From a candidate division WWE3 bacterium (GTDB lineage: Bacteria; Patescibacteriota; WWE3; UBA101185; UBA10185), in NCBI GenBank assembly GCA_012798315.1, contig JAAZNL010000050.1:1-32795 (forward strand): a stretch of 32,795 nucleotides of DNA, in the 5' to 3' direction. Shown one piece after another: positions 18,410 through 27,362 of the stretch. The notes beneath the pieces are model-generated. The model searched no databases and had not been told where the DNA came from. It was given only the letters and a program-made list of their open reading frames with translations. Both the position numbers and the translations under genes were made by a program. How positions within the stretch are numbered: the first letter of the stretch is position 1; every line of letters begins with the position of its first letter.

Positions 18410-19224
18410 TGCCTATGAATTACATCAGAAAATTAAATCAAAATGGACAGGTAATTGTTATAGCAACTTTTATAATGGTTTTGGCGTTGGCGATAGGTAT
18501 TTCGGTATCCAATAGATTTATCAGTGGGATCCGCAATATTTCAGAGGCGGACAACTCATCTAAAGCTTTGTCTATGGCGGAGGCTGCTGTTGAAAAAATT
18601 TTGCTTTTTCCCAACTCCACTTTGGAAAGTTATATTACTAACAATAATTGTGGTTCCGACTGCCAGCTGGAAATAATTGATACAACCGGTCAGCGTTTAA
18701 GGGCATCTGTTACGTTAAGTTATACAGGTCAATCAACGGATGAGATTTATCCCCTGGAATTGTTAGAAGGTCAAACGGTGGAAGTATTTTTACAGGGATA
18801 CGCAAGCGGTCAAAATGTATATGTATGCTGGAATACGGATGCGTCCATTGAAGCCCAGTATGTTTATACTCAAAGCGGCGTAACTTTGGTTACGCCTTAC
18901 GCCGTAAACGCCGCATCCTCTACCCATTCGGAAAACTACTTTTCTACCGCAACATCGCTTTTTGGCTATAACAGTTGCATTACTATTTTGGCTACAAATA
19001 CACCACAGGCGTTACGTATAAAACCGTATTATAGGGAGACAGAAGTATTTGTTTTGCCTGCCGCCGGATACGGTCTTCCGATTCAGGGTATTCAAATTGA
19101 AGCAATAGGGTCAGCTGGCAACGCCCGCCGAAAAGTTACGGTAGTTAAAACAAATTCGTACGTTCCTACTCAGTTTGATTACGTTTTATATCAAAAAAGT
19201 GACAGTCAGGCGTTGTCTAATTAG
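18409..19224 (+). CDS. PilX-like (E5-less) minor pilin/pseudopilin, paralog B
   Basis: NQNGQVIVIATFIMVLALAIGISVSNRFISGIRN...SMAEAAVEK; start overlaps the stop of the previous gene (TAATG). Confidence 0.72.
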   Translation: MPMNYIRKLNQNGQVIVIATFIMVLALAIGISVSNRFISGIRNISEADNSSKALSMAEAAVEKILLFPNSTLESYITNNNCGSDCQLEIIDTTGQRLRASVTLSYTGQSTDEIYPLELLEGQTVEVFLQGYASGQNVYVCWNTDASIEAQYVYTQSGVTLVTPYAVNAASSTHSENYFSTATSLFGYNSCITILATNTPQALRIKPYYRETEVFVLPAAGYGLPIQGIQIEAIGSAGNARRKVTVVKTNSYVPTQFDYVLYQKSDSQALSN

Positions 19225-19247
19225 CGTGTCTCATGTAACATATTAGT

Positions 19248-20282
19248 ATGCCCATCTTAGGTTTAGATTTAGGAAGAAACACTATACGTGCTGTCGAGCT
19301 CAACAGGAAAAAAGATCAAATAGTTGTTGTTAAGTACAACGCGTATCAAAACCCCAAACTTAATTTAGAATCCGATGCCAAAGACGATGTTGAAATGTAC
19401 GGCGAGTCTTTAGGTGAATTTATTGCTGATGCGGGATTTTCTACGCCATATGTTGTTACCGGTCTGGATGAAACTTACGTTTACATGCGAATTGTAAAAT
19501 TGCCTCCCATGAATGATCGTGAACTTAAAAGCTCCATAAACTATGAGGCTGAGCAATACATTCCCCTACCCTTGTCGGAGGTAAATCTTTCGTATCAAAA
19601 ACTCGATGTTGATTACGCAGATAAAGGTAAAGTTAATATACAGTTGGTAGCCGCTCGTAAAAACATATTAGATAAATATATAAACATAATAAAAAAAGCA
19701 AAATTAATTCCCCGTGCAATTGAGCCAGAAACAATAGCTTTAGGGCGCGCCCTTGGGGATACTCCTGAGGCTCCGGCGGGAAGCATTATTGTAGACATGG
19801 GTTATTCCCGATCGATAATAATTATTACTTACGCCGGGTTTGTACGATTTACAAGAAGCGTACAGATTGGCGGAGATGTCATGTCCAAATCGATACAGCA
19901 AACTCTTGGCCTTGATTACAACCAGGCAGATGAATATAAAAAAGTCTATGGTTTGGATAAAAACCAGGTAGACGGAAAAATATATAACGTACTCAAACCC
20001 ATATTTGACAACCTTACTGAAGAAATCAGAAGGGCGAGCATTTTCTTCACAAAGCAATATCCCAATGCTAACATTAAACGAGTAATACTTACCGGAGGTA
20101 CTGCCCAAATGCCAGGATTACTTTTATACATGGCGAATAATTTAGATCTTGAGGTCGAAATTGCGAATCCGTTTAGGTTTGTTTCTGTTGTTCCTAAGGT
20201 TTCCACTCCGCCTGCGCCAAAAATTACCGACGAGGCTCCCATTTATTCCACAGCATTTGGTTTAGCTCTAAAGGAAGTTTAA
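19248..20282 (+). CDS. pilM: Type IV pilus assembly protein PilM (actin-like ATPase)
   Basis: LGLDLGRNTIRAVEL phosphate-1 motif; INYEAEQYIPLPLSEV; IIVDMGYSRSIIII; VILTGGTAQMPGL. Confidence 0.93.
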   Translation: MPILGLDLGRNTIRAVELNRKKDQIVVVKYNAYQNPKLNLESDAKDDVEMYGESLGEFIADAGFSTPYVVTGLDETYVYMRIVKLPPMNDRELKSSINYEAEQYIPLPLSEVNLSYQKLDVDYADKGKVNIQLVAARKNILDKYINIIKKAKLIPRAIEPETIALGRALGDTPEAPAGSIIVDMGYSRSIIIITYAGFVRFTRSVQIGGDVMSKSIQQTLGLDYNQADEYKKVYGLDKNQVDGKIYNVLKPIFDNLTEEIRRASIFFTKQYPNANIKRVILTGGTAQMPGLLLYMANNLDLEVEIANPFRFVSVVPKVSTPPAPKITDEAPIYSTAFGLALKEV

Positions 20283-20284
20283 AT

Positions 20285-20869
20285 ATGTCACAAAGTGTTA
20301 ATCTAATTCCGGATCAGGAAGTACAAGAACAGACACAAAAAAAGGTTGTCAAGCTAAGTAGCTTGTTTTCGATACTGGTTCTTGTTGTTACATCCGGTGT
20401 TTCTGCTTACTTTATTTACCAAACAACAGATATATCAAAACAGATTAAGTCCGAAGACGATAAAATTACCTCGCTACGTTCTCAAATTCAGTCAATGTCT
20501 AGTATGGAAATTACTGCCAGAAACCTGGGAAAAAAATATAACTCTATCAAGCAGTTAATTCAAAATCGTCCGTATTATTCGCTTTTAATGGAAGAGTTTA
20601 GAACCCGAAAACCGACTGAAATCTATATTCGTAATTTTACCGTATTAAAAGAAAACAAAATTGCAATTACGGGTCAGGCTCAGACTTATATTACAATTAC
20701 CACTTTTGGCAATAATCTGTTAGCAAAAGAAATTTCGAATGGAAATCCAAAATTGGCCGGTTTATTTAAAAGTATAATTCTAAATCAGGTGGATTTAAGT
20801 CAGGCCGGAACGGTCGATTTCTCGATGACTATCGAATACGATCCGACCAAACTAACATATGCCGAATAA
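20285..20869 (+). CDS. pilN: PilN-like type IV pilus assembly protein
   Basis: NLIPDQEVQEQ N-terminus followed by a single TM and a periplasmic-type domain; located between pilM and pilO. Confidence 0.82.
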   Translation: MSQSVNLIPDQEVQEQTQKKVVKLSSLFSILVLVVTSGVSAYFIYQTTDISKQIKSEDDKITSLRSQIQSMSSMEITARNLGKKYNSIKQLIQNRPYYSLLMEEFRTRKPTEIYIRNFTVLKENKIAITGQAQTYITITTFGNNLLAKEISNGNPKLAGLFKSIILNQVDLSQAGTVDFSMTIEYDPTKLTYAE

Positions 20870-21656
20870 ACTAGATATAAAAATAGATACAAGTGCACTA
20901 AAAGATACAGTTATGAACTTTATTGTTCCGTTAGTTTGTTTCGGCGTTTCTGCGGGTTTAGTGCTTTTTATTATTTATCCGTCCATTCAAAAAATGCCTC
21001 AGTTAAAAAGTGATTTACAGTCAAAGACCTCTTTAAGGATGCAGCTTGATACAAAAGTTGCAAAACTAAACAAATTGACGGATTACAAATCAGTATTAGA
21101 AGAAGATTTGGTGCTGTTGGATCGCGTATTGGTGAGCGAAGATAATGTTCCATACTTACTTAACCAGGTTGATAACATTACGCGCGGTGCAGGTTTTACC
21201 CTTAGTAAATTAAATTACGGTTTAGGAGGTGCTGCTGATACCGAATCCGGAGATACCGGTGCTGAGTTTGTAGCTGTAAATTTGGGTGTAACCGGAACAT
21301 ATGAACAATTGATTCACTTTTTACAAAATATGGAAAAAGCCGCCAGATTAGTAAATGTATCAAACTATAGATATGCAATTGCCGGTTCAGACATTGCAGA
21401 CTCCACGTTAGCTTTATCTTTCCTGATATATTCGCCGTATCTTCAGGTAAATTCGACCGCAACAACGGACGATCCTATTCAGCTGGATATAACCGATCCT
21501 TCGTTTGTCTCTATGTTAAATTATCTTAAAGGATTTACGTTTTATGAGAACATGGCACCTTCTGAAACTGTAAAAGCTGAGGAAAGACCAATTGAGGAAA
21601 TAGAGAATACGGAAGAACCAGAAAATACTGAAACCACGCCAACTCCTACTTTATAG
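20859..21656 (+). CDS. pilO: PilO-like type IV pilus assembly protein
   Basis: Single N-terminal TM, coiled coil, PilO-type domain ([21 protein letters not shown]...[17 protein letters not shown]); acidic Thr/Pro tail. Confidence 0.82.
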   Translation: MPNKLDIKIDTSALKDTVMNFIVPLVCFGVSAGLVLFIIYPSIQKMPQLKSDLQSKTSLRMQLDTKVAKLNKLTDYKSVLEEDLVLLDRVLVSEDNVPYLLNQVDNITRGAGFTLSKLNYGLGGAADTESGDTGAEFVAVNLGVTGTYEQLIHFLQNMEKAARLVNVSNYRYAIAGSDIADSTLALSFLIYSPYLQVNSTATTDDPIQLDITDPSFVSMLNYLKGFTFYENMAPSETVKAEERPIEEIENTEEPENTETTPTPTL

Positions 21657-22356
21657 TCTGTTCTTTTTGCTGTTCTTTTCTCCAATTTTCAATATTTTTG
21701 TGATGACCTGATAATAGAATTTGCGGCACCTTTGCCCCTTTAAATTCTTCAGGTCTAGTGTATTGCGGATATTCAAGTTCTTTTTTGTCTCCACTAAAAG
21801 ATTCAACCTGAACAGCTTCCTCTTTTTCGAGTGCACCGGGAATAAGTCTTGTCACGCTTTCCATTATAGTAAGTGCCGGAAGTTCCCCGCCGGCTAACAC
21901 ATAGTCTCCCACCGAAATTGAATCAGTAACCAAATATTTACTGACCCTTTCGTCTACTCCTTCATAACGGCCGCATATAAAAGTTATGTGTTCACAAACG
22001 GTTAATTGTTGAGCTTTTGACTGAACATAGCGCATCCCTTTAGGATCAAGCAGGATTATTCTGTCTTTTGGATATTTTTTAACAAACTCTGTCAGAAAAT
22101 TATCTAAACCGTATTTGGCCATTTCGGGATATATACTTATAATCGCGTTATAAATAGGCTCAAGCATTAAGATCATTCCGACTCCCCCACCATACGGTTT
22201 GTCATCTACAGTACCGTAGCTATCCAACGCAAAATCTCTTAAATTGACTACATTAATTTCTATAAGATTTTTTAATAAAGCTCTCTTAAAAGGAAGGTGA
22301 TCAAAATGAGGATATAATAATTGAGGCAAAACCGATATTATGTCGAACTTTAGCAT
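21646..22356 (-). CDS. trmD: tRNA (guanine37-N1)-methyltransferase TrmD
   Basis: FDIISVLPQ...[17 protein letters not shown]...[12 protein letters not shown]...[17 protein letters not shown]. Confidence 0.95.
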   Translation of the reverse strand: MLKFDIISVLPQLLYPHFDHLPFKRALLKNLIEINVVNLRDFALDSYGTVDDKPYGGGVGMILMLEPIYNAIISIYPEMAKYGLDNFLTEFVKKYPKDRIILLDPKGMRYVQSKAQQLTVCEHITFICGRYEGVDERVSKYLVTDSISVGDYVLAGGELPALTIMESVTRLIPGALEKEEAVQVESFSGDKKELEYPQYTRPEEFKGAKVPQILLSGHHKNIENWRKEQQKEQTIK

Positions 22357-22357
22357 A

Positions 22358-22612
22358 TTACTCCTGAGGTTGTTCTAAAGTGTCCTCGTGAAGTTCTATT
22401 CTTATTCTTACGTTTTCTTTAATTGCTTTTGCTTTTGTTAAATCCCGGATGCTTCGGATTGTTCTGCCCTGTTTGCCAATAACAAGTCCCATATCCTCGT
22501 TGTTAACGTTTATAGTATAAATCTGAGTTCCTTGCACATCTTCCTGCGAAACTGAAACATCTTCAGGGTGTTTTACGATCTCTTTTACTAAATATTCAAT
22601 GAAACTTTTCAT
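22358..22612 (-). CDS. khpA: KH-domain RNA-binding protein KhpA (YlqC)
   Basis: [11 protein letters not shown]...[19 protein letters not shown]; between rpsP and trmD. Confidence 0.88.
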   Translation of the reverse strand: MKSFIEYLVKEIVKHPEDVSVSQEDVQGTQIYTINVNNEDMGLVIGKQGRTIRSIRDLTKAKAIKENVRIRIELHEDTLEQPQE

Positions 22613-22617
22613 AGTCT

Positions 22618-22902
22618 TTACTCAGCGGCTTCTGCAGCTGCTTTTTTAGATCTGTAAGGTGTGTATGAATACTTGCCTTCTAAAAGCTGTTTTACCGCAT
22701 CAGATACTAATGCGCCTTTTCCTACCCAGGCTGCATATTTTTCTTTATCAATTTCGAACTTAGATTTAGAGTCAGTAGGGTTAAAATGACCCAATATCTC
22801 CAAACTTTTACCGTTTCTCTTGTCTTTGGTGTTCGAAACTACCACTCTGTAAGAAGGGTTGTTTTTCTTGCCTATTCTTGTAAGTCTTATTGTTATTGAC
22901 AT
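22618..22902 (-). CDS. rpsP: 30S ribosomal protein bS16
   Basis: MSITIRLTRIGKKNNPSYRVVVSNTKDKRNGKSLEILGHFNP. Confidence 0.96.
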   Translation of the reverse strand: MSITIRLTRIGKKNNPSYRVVVSNTKDKRNGKSLEILGHFNPTDSKSKFEIDKEKYAAWVGKGALVSDAVKQLLEGKYSYTPYRSKKAAAEAAE

Positions 22903-22946
22903 AGCTGTAGCATTCTAGCAGAAAATATACGAAAATCCAATATTAA

Positions 22947-23645
22947 CTATTCCACCTCCTTAAGGTGTTCTATAGCCGAAAGTGCCGCTTGCTGCTCGGC
23001 TTTTTGCTTGCTGCGGCCTTCCCCAATTCCCAATAGCTTTTTATCTACATATACCCCTACTTTAAAGGTTTTTTCGTGATCAGGCCCCCATGAATCTAAG
23101 ACCTCATAAGCCGGAGTTACACCGGATTTTTCTTGGGCCATTTCCTGAAACTGGGACTTTGCGTCTTTATATTCCTGTTTTTGGACAAGATCTCTTACCT
23201 TGTAGAATAAATTCTTAGTTAAAAATTCACGGCAGAAATCTATACCTTCTTCTAAATAAAGTGCTCCTAAAACGGCTTCGAAAGTGTTGGCTAAAATGTA
23301 CTCCCGTTCCCGTCCTCCGGTAGTTTCTTCGCCGTTTGAAAGTAATAGATACGCTCCGTAGCCGAGTTTCTTTGCTTCTTCAGCAATGGATGTTGTACAC
23401 ACTACTGCGGATCTAAAATTTGTTAAATCCCCTTCGGGAGATTTTGTATATGTTTTATACAAAAATTCGGATGACAGAAGCTGTAAGACAGCATCCCCCA
23501 AAAACTCTAGTCGTTCGTTGGATGGATTGTTATACGACGGATGCTCATTCAGATAAGATCTATGAGTAAAGGCAGTCTTAAAAGTTTCTTCGTTTTTTAT
23601 CTTAATACCAAGTATCTCTTCGACTTTAGAAACGTTAAATACCAT
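22947..23645 (-). CDS. rnc: Ribonuclease III
   Basis: NERLEFLGDAVLQLL signature, FEAVLGALYLEEG, C-terminal dsRBD (GIGEGRSKQKAEQQAA). Confidence 0.96.
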   Translation of the reverse strand: MVFNVSKVEEILGIKIKNEETFKTAFTHRSYLNEHPSYNNPSNERLEFLGDAVLQLLSSEFLYKTYTKSPEGDLTNFRSAVVCTTSIAEEAKKLGYGAYLLLSNGEETTGGREREYILANTFEAVLGALYLEEGIDFCREFLTKNLFYKVRDLVQKQEYKDAKSQFQEMAQEKSGVTPAYEVLDSWGPDHEKTFKVGVYVDKKLLGIGEGRSKQKAEQQAALSAIEHLKEVE

Positions 23646-23669
23646 ATATTATCTGTGTTCAATAGACAC

Positions 23670-23711
23670 CAAAGCTCAGTACCAAGGTAATGGGCTTTGA
23701 CGTTTACTGAG
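23670..23711 (-). promoter_or_regulatory. Interleaved inverted repeats in acpP-rnc spacer
   Basis: On the minus strand: CTCAGTA ... CAAAGC ... TACTGAG / GCTTTG (plus coordinates 23705-23711, 23694-23699, 23675-23681, 23670-23675). Confidence 0.35.
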
Positions 23712-23714
23712 AAA

Positions 23715-23951
23715 TTATTCAACCTGTTCGCCGACAAGATCGAAAAGATCCTGTACGGTCTCTATATCGTCTTTGCTTTCCATTAATTCAATTTGGAAAA
23801 TCTCTTCGAGTTCGGCTAAAATCTCAACCAGTTCTAACTGGGATAAATTCAGGTCGTCCTCGAAATACGATTCCGGCTCGATTTCATCAAGGTCTACACC
23901 TGCTTTTGCAGCTATTACGTCTTTTACTTTTTTATGATAATCACCTGTCAT
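23715..23951 (-). CDS. acpP: Acyl carrier protein-like protein with non-canonical attachment site
   Basis: VKDVIAAKAGVDLDEIEPESYFEDDLNLSQLELVEILAELEEIFQIEL is ACP-like throughout, but DSL is replaced by SQL. Confidence 0.8.
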   Translation of the reverse strand: MTGDYHKKVKDVIAAKAGVDLDEIEPESYFEDDLNLSQLELVEILAELEEIFQIELMESKDDIETVQDLFDLVGEQVE

Positions 23952-24403
23952 TTTATTTCTACCTCGCTTTTATTCTTTCCCCGACTCTTACCCAAGTCCT
24001 CAACAACTGTACCTAACACTCCGTTCACAAATTTGTGAGACGTGTCGTTACCAAATTCTTTGGCCAACTCTACTGCCTCATCAATTCCTACCTTTACCGG
24101 TGTTTTGTTGCCAAAAACAATCTCGGCTATTGCAATTCTAAGTATTACCAGATCGACTTTCGAGATTTTTTCGATTGGCCATTCAGGAGCTGCTTTTTCA
24201 ATTATACTGTCAATATCGTCCAGATGTTCCTTAACGCTTCCCACGATGTAATCTGTCAGAAATTGATCAATTTCTTCTGAATCTAAATGTTCTTTCGAAA
24301 GTAACGCGCATGCTTCCGTCTCAGTGTCATTAAATAACCAGCAGAAAATCGAGCTTAACGCTAATTTTCTTGAATTGTGCCTTGGGTCAGTTTTTGCTTT
24401 CAT
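23948..24403 (-). CDS. nusB: Transcription antitermination factor NusB
   Basis: RKLALSSIFCWLF...VDLVILRIAIAEIVF...KVGIDEAVELAKEFGNDTSHKFVNGVLG; ATGA overlap with acpP. Confidence 0.93.
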   Translation of the reverse strand: MKAKTDPRHNSRKLALSSIFCWLFNDTETEACALLSKEHLDSEEIDQFLTDYIVGSVKEHLDDIDSIIEKAAPEWPIEKISKVDLVILRIAIAEIVFGNKTPVKVGIDEAVELAKEFGNDTSHKFVNGVLGTVVEDLGKSRGKNKSEVEIK

Positions 24404-24409
24404 AACGGA

Positions 24410-24556
24410 CTATAACTCTACGTACTCATCAACATGAGGTCGTTTAAAAGCTTTAGTATCTTTTGTTTTAACTGCATTTACAATATCTCTAGTGTAATGT
24501 GCGTTTCTCTTTTTTCTTGTTCTGGCTTTAGAATGCCTTCTTTTTGGTACGGCCAT
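24410..24556 (-). CDS. rpmF: 50S ribosomal protein bL32 (48 aa; not in supplied ORF track)
   Basis: Reverse-complement translation MAVPKRRHSKARTRKKRNAHYTRDIVNAVKTKDTKAFKRPHVDEYVEL. Confidence 0.92.
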   Translation of the reverse strand: MAVPKRRHSKARTRKKRNAHYTRDIVNAVKTKDTKAFKRPHVDEYVEL

Positions 24557-24633
24557 AGATATTATTATGTATTATTGGACCGATAAGTCAAATAAGTACT
24601 TTATGTCCTGAGAGACTAAAGAACTATATGTAT

Positions 24634-25182
24634 TTAAACCTTTTTTGTCAATTGGGAAACACTACTTTTACCAAATCTTCGTTGGCTGACAATTTTCAAT
24701 CCGCTGTCTACCGCGTCAAGGCTAAGGTCATAATCACTGGCGTGAAAAAAGAAAATATAGGCATTATCGTTGCAAATACGGGGTAAACTCTTAATTAAGT
24801 GCTTGTTAGTCTTGTCCTGATAAAATGGGTCCAAGAAGATCACATCATATCTTTTATCGGTGCTGTTTACAAACTTTAGGACATTTTTACGGTAAATATC
24901 AAAATTTTCAAAAAAGCCGCACTTAAACAGATTCTTTTCGATTGTGGTTATAGCCAAGGGATTTTCGTCCACGAAAGTACAGAAACCGGCTCCCCTGCTT
25001 AAAGCTTCAATTCCCATATTTCCGCTTCCCGAAAACAAATCCAGGCAGGTTTTGTCGGCAATATCGTTTCCTATAATCGAAAATACGGCCATTTTCGCAA
25101 TTTCCTGTACAGCTCTGAACCCAACAATTTCGGGTGTTTCTAAGCTTTTATTTTTTGCGATACCTGTAGAAATGCGTAACAT
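24634..25182 (-). CDS. rsmD: 16S rRNA (guanine966-N2)-methyltransferase RsmD family
   Basis: CLDLFSGSGNMGIEALSRGAGFCTFVDEN; DVIFLDPFYQ (DPPY-like motif). Confidence 0.88.
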   Translation of the reverse strand: MLRISTGIAKNKSLETPEIVGFRAVQEIAKMAVFSIIGNDIADKTCLDLFSGSGNMGIEALSRGAGFCTFVDENPLAITTIEKNLFKCGFFENFDIYRKNVLKFVNSTDKRYDVIFLDPFYQDKTNKHLIKSLPRICNDNAYIFFFHASDYDLSLDAVDSGLKIVSQRRFGKSSVSQLTKKV

Positions 25183-25204
25183 ATGGGCATTTTATCCTAA
25201 AAAA

Positions 25205-27220
25205 TCAATTATTCCTAATAAACCTGTTTTCGCTATTTTTTAACTTTTCTTTTAGTAAGGGGTATTTATCTAAATCTGCATAAGTTTCTTCTGCGGCTTT
25301 TTTGGCGTTTTCCAACATTTTTAAATTGTCTAAAGAAGCTACTTTAAATCTTTTGTAACCATGCTGTAGTGTACTAAAAATGTCTCCTTCACCTCGGGTT
25401 CTGAGATCTATTTCGGCTAGTTTTACACCATCCTCTACTGTTTCCAGATTTTTAAGCCGTTCATAACCGGTTTTTGAATAATTCGACATAAAAACTATGC
25501 AGTAGGCTTTTTGACCGTTACGCCCTACTCGCCCGCGTAACTGGTGTAAACTGGCTAAACCATACCTTTCCCCGCTTTCTATAATCATTACCGTGGCATC
25601 GGGAATATCAATTCCAACCTCGATTACGGGTGTAGCCACCAAAACTTTTATTTTTCCCCGCGCAAAAGCATCTATTACTGACTGTTTTTCCTGCGGTTTC
25701 ATTCGGCCGTGCAACAACCCTATTTTATCCGATGGAATGTACTTTTTAACAGCTTCGTACTCAGCTTGGGCGGATTTCACGTTTTCCATAGTTTCACTTT
25801 CGGACGGATCAATTAACGGACATACAATAAATGTAGGCACTAAATTTTGTGATATCCGTTTGTATGTATCTTCCCTTTTGTTTTCAGGCAGAACTTTGGT
25901 TTCAACTTTTCTTTTACGTTCCATAGGGCTTTCCAACACTGAAATATCTAAATCACCATACAAGGTTAATGCTAGAGTACGTGGGATAGGTGTAGCGGTT
26001 AGTGTTAGCAGATTAGGTATTAAATGCTCTTTCGCCAGTTCAAGCAATTTTCCCCTTTGCTCAACTCCAAATCTATGCTGTTCATCAATTATTACCAAAC
26101 CCACATTGTTGTGTTTATTAGTATGCAGTAAAGCATGTGTTCCGATTACTATATCAGCTTTGTCCAGATTTTCTTTATGAGATCCGGTGGCAATCCCCAC
26201 GCTTACTCCAAAATACTCTAAATAACTTTTAAAAGTATTAAAATGCTGGTTTGCCAATATCTCGGTTGGGGCTAAATAAATTGTACGGAGACCGCTTAGG
26301 TAGGTTGCAAATGCCGCGCTTAATGCTACGACGGTTTTTCCGGAGCCCACATCTCCTTCCAGCAATCTATTCATGGGGGTTTCTGTTATAAGATCCTGTA
26401 ATATTTCGGCAATCGCCTTATTTTGAGATTCTGTTAGTTTAAATGGCAGGGTCTTGTAGAGCTTATTTAACTCTGCAGCATTAATTTTTATACTGCGGCC
26501 TTTTTGAATTTTTGTCCATTCCTGCTTCCGTTTTTCAACATTTAACAACTCTATAAACATTTCTTCAAATCCGAAACGCTCCCTTGCCTTTTCCGCTTCA
26601 TCCGGATTAGCCGGAAAATGTATGTTAAGCAAAGAATCTTCCAGTTTTTCCAAATTGTATTTATCCAGTATTTTGTTTGGAATAATTTCGGGCATCACAA
26701 TTCGTGTGTTTTTAGGAGAGACAATGTCGTTAATTCTTGCGCGCAACCATTTCGAACTTACTCCGTAGGTTTCCGGATACACCGGAACCAGACGGCCTGT
26801 ATGGATGTTATTTTCCGATACGGGTTCGAGTTCAGGGCTTATTACAGCGGGCTTTTTGTCAAACAGAGTTATTACGCCACTTAAATAGTACCTTTTGCCG
26901 GGGATAAGAGAGTTTTTAATGTAATGCTGATTGAACCATATTATTGGCAGTTTTCCGCTGCGGTCTACTATTTCCGCCCTGGTTAATTTTTTGCCGTTTC
27001 GGGTAAAAATATTATTCACAGGGCTTAAGACACCTTGAACCGTAACATGCTCCCCTGCTATTACATCTTTAATAAGTTTAACTTTAGCAAAATCATCGTA
27101 TCTAAAAGGGAAATGATATAACAGGTCCGACACTGTTTGAATACCTAATTTCTCCAATAATTCCTTATATTTAGGGCCTATTTTAGGGACCACTTGTATA
27201 GGAGCGTCGGGAGTTAGCAT
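25205..27220 (-). CDS. recG: ATP-dependent DNA helicase RecG
   Basis: N-terminal wedge domain; LLEGDVGSGKTVVALSAA, IIDEQHRFGVEQR, LTATPIPRTLALTLYGDLD, ESGERYGLASLHQLRGRVGR. Confidence 0.97.
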   Translation of the reverse strand: MLTPDAPIQVVPKIGPKYKELLEKLGIQTVSDLLYHFPFRYDDFAKVKLIKDVIAGEHVTVQGVLSPVNNIFTRNGKKLTRAEIVDRSGKLPIIWFNQHYIKNSLIPGKRYYLSGVITLFDKKPAVISPELEPVSENNIHTGRLVPVYPETYGVSSKWLRARINDIVSPKNTRIVMPEIIPNKILDKYNLEKLEDSLLNIHFPANPDEAEKARERFGFEEMFIELLNVEKRKQEWTKIQKGRSIKINAAELNKLYKTLPFKLTESQNKAIAEILQDLITETPMNRLLEGDVGSGKTVVALSAAFATYLSGLRTIYLAPTEILANQHFNTFKSYLEYFGVSVGIATGSHKENLDKADIVIGTHALLHTNKHNNVGLVIIDEQHRFGVEQRGKLLELAKEHLIPNLLTLTATPIPRTLALTLYGDLDISVLESPMERKRKVETKVLPENKREDTYKRISQNLVPTFIVCPLIDPSESETMENVKSAQAEYEAVKKYIPSDKIGLLHGRMKPQEKQSVIDAFARGKIKVLVATPVIEVGIDIPDATVMIIESGERYGLASLHQLRGRVGRNGQKAYCIVFMSNYSKTGYERLKNLETVEDGVKLAEIDLRTRGEGDIFSTLQHGYKRFKVASLDNLKMLENAKKAAEETYADLDKYPLLKEKLKNSENRFIRNN

Positions 27221-27224
27221 AGTT

Positions 27225-27362
27225 TTAACTTAGCATGTACGGCAAGAACGATGACAACAACAAAGCGATACTGGATAAAATTACTATAGTTTTCCAGATT
27301 CTTTCTTTGTTGAAAACATATTTCTTTATTCTTTTAAGCATATTCTTTTTATTTGTGCTCAT
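27225..27362 (-). CDS. Small basic single-TM protein (45 aa; not in supplied ORF track)
   Basis: MSTNKKNMLKRIKKYVFNKERIWKTIVILSSIALLLSSFLPYMLS. Start overlaps the tyrS stop (TAATG); fills the tyrS-recG gap. Confidence 0.5.
   Translation of the reverse strand: MSTNKKNMLKRIKKYVFNKERIWKTIVILSSIALLLSSFLPYMLS

Noticed and set aside
24035-24280. Plus-strand ORFs antisense to nusB, recG, pheT and others in the track
   Set aside because: They lie opposite strongly conserved coding genes and show no recognisable protein features.
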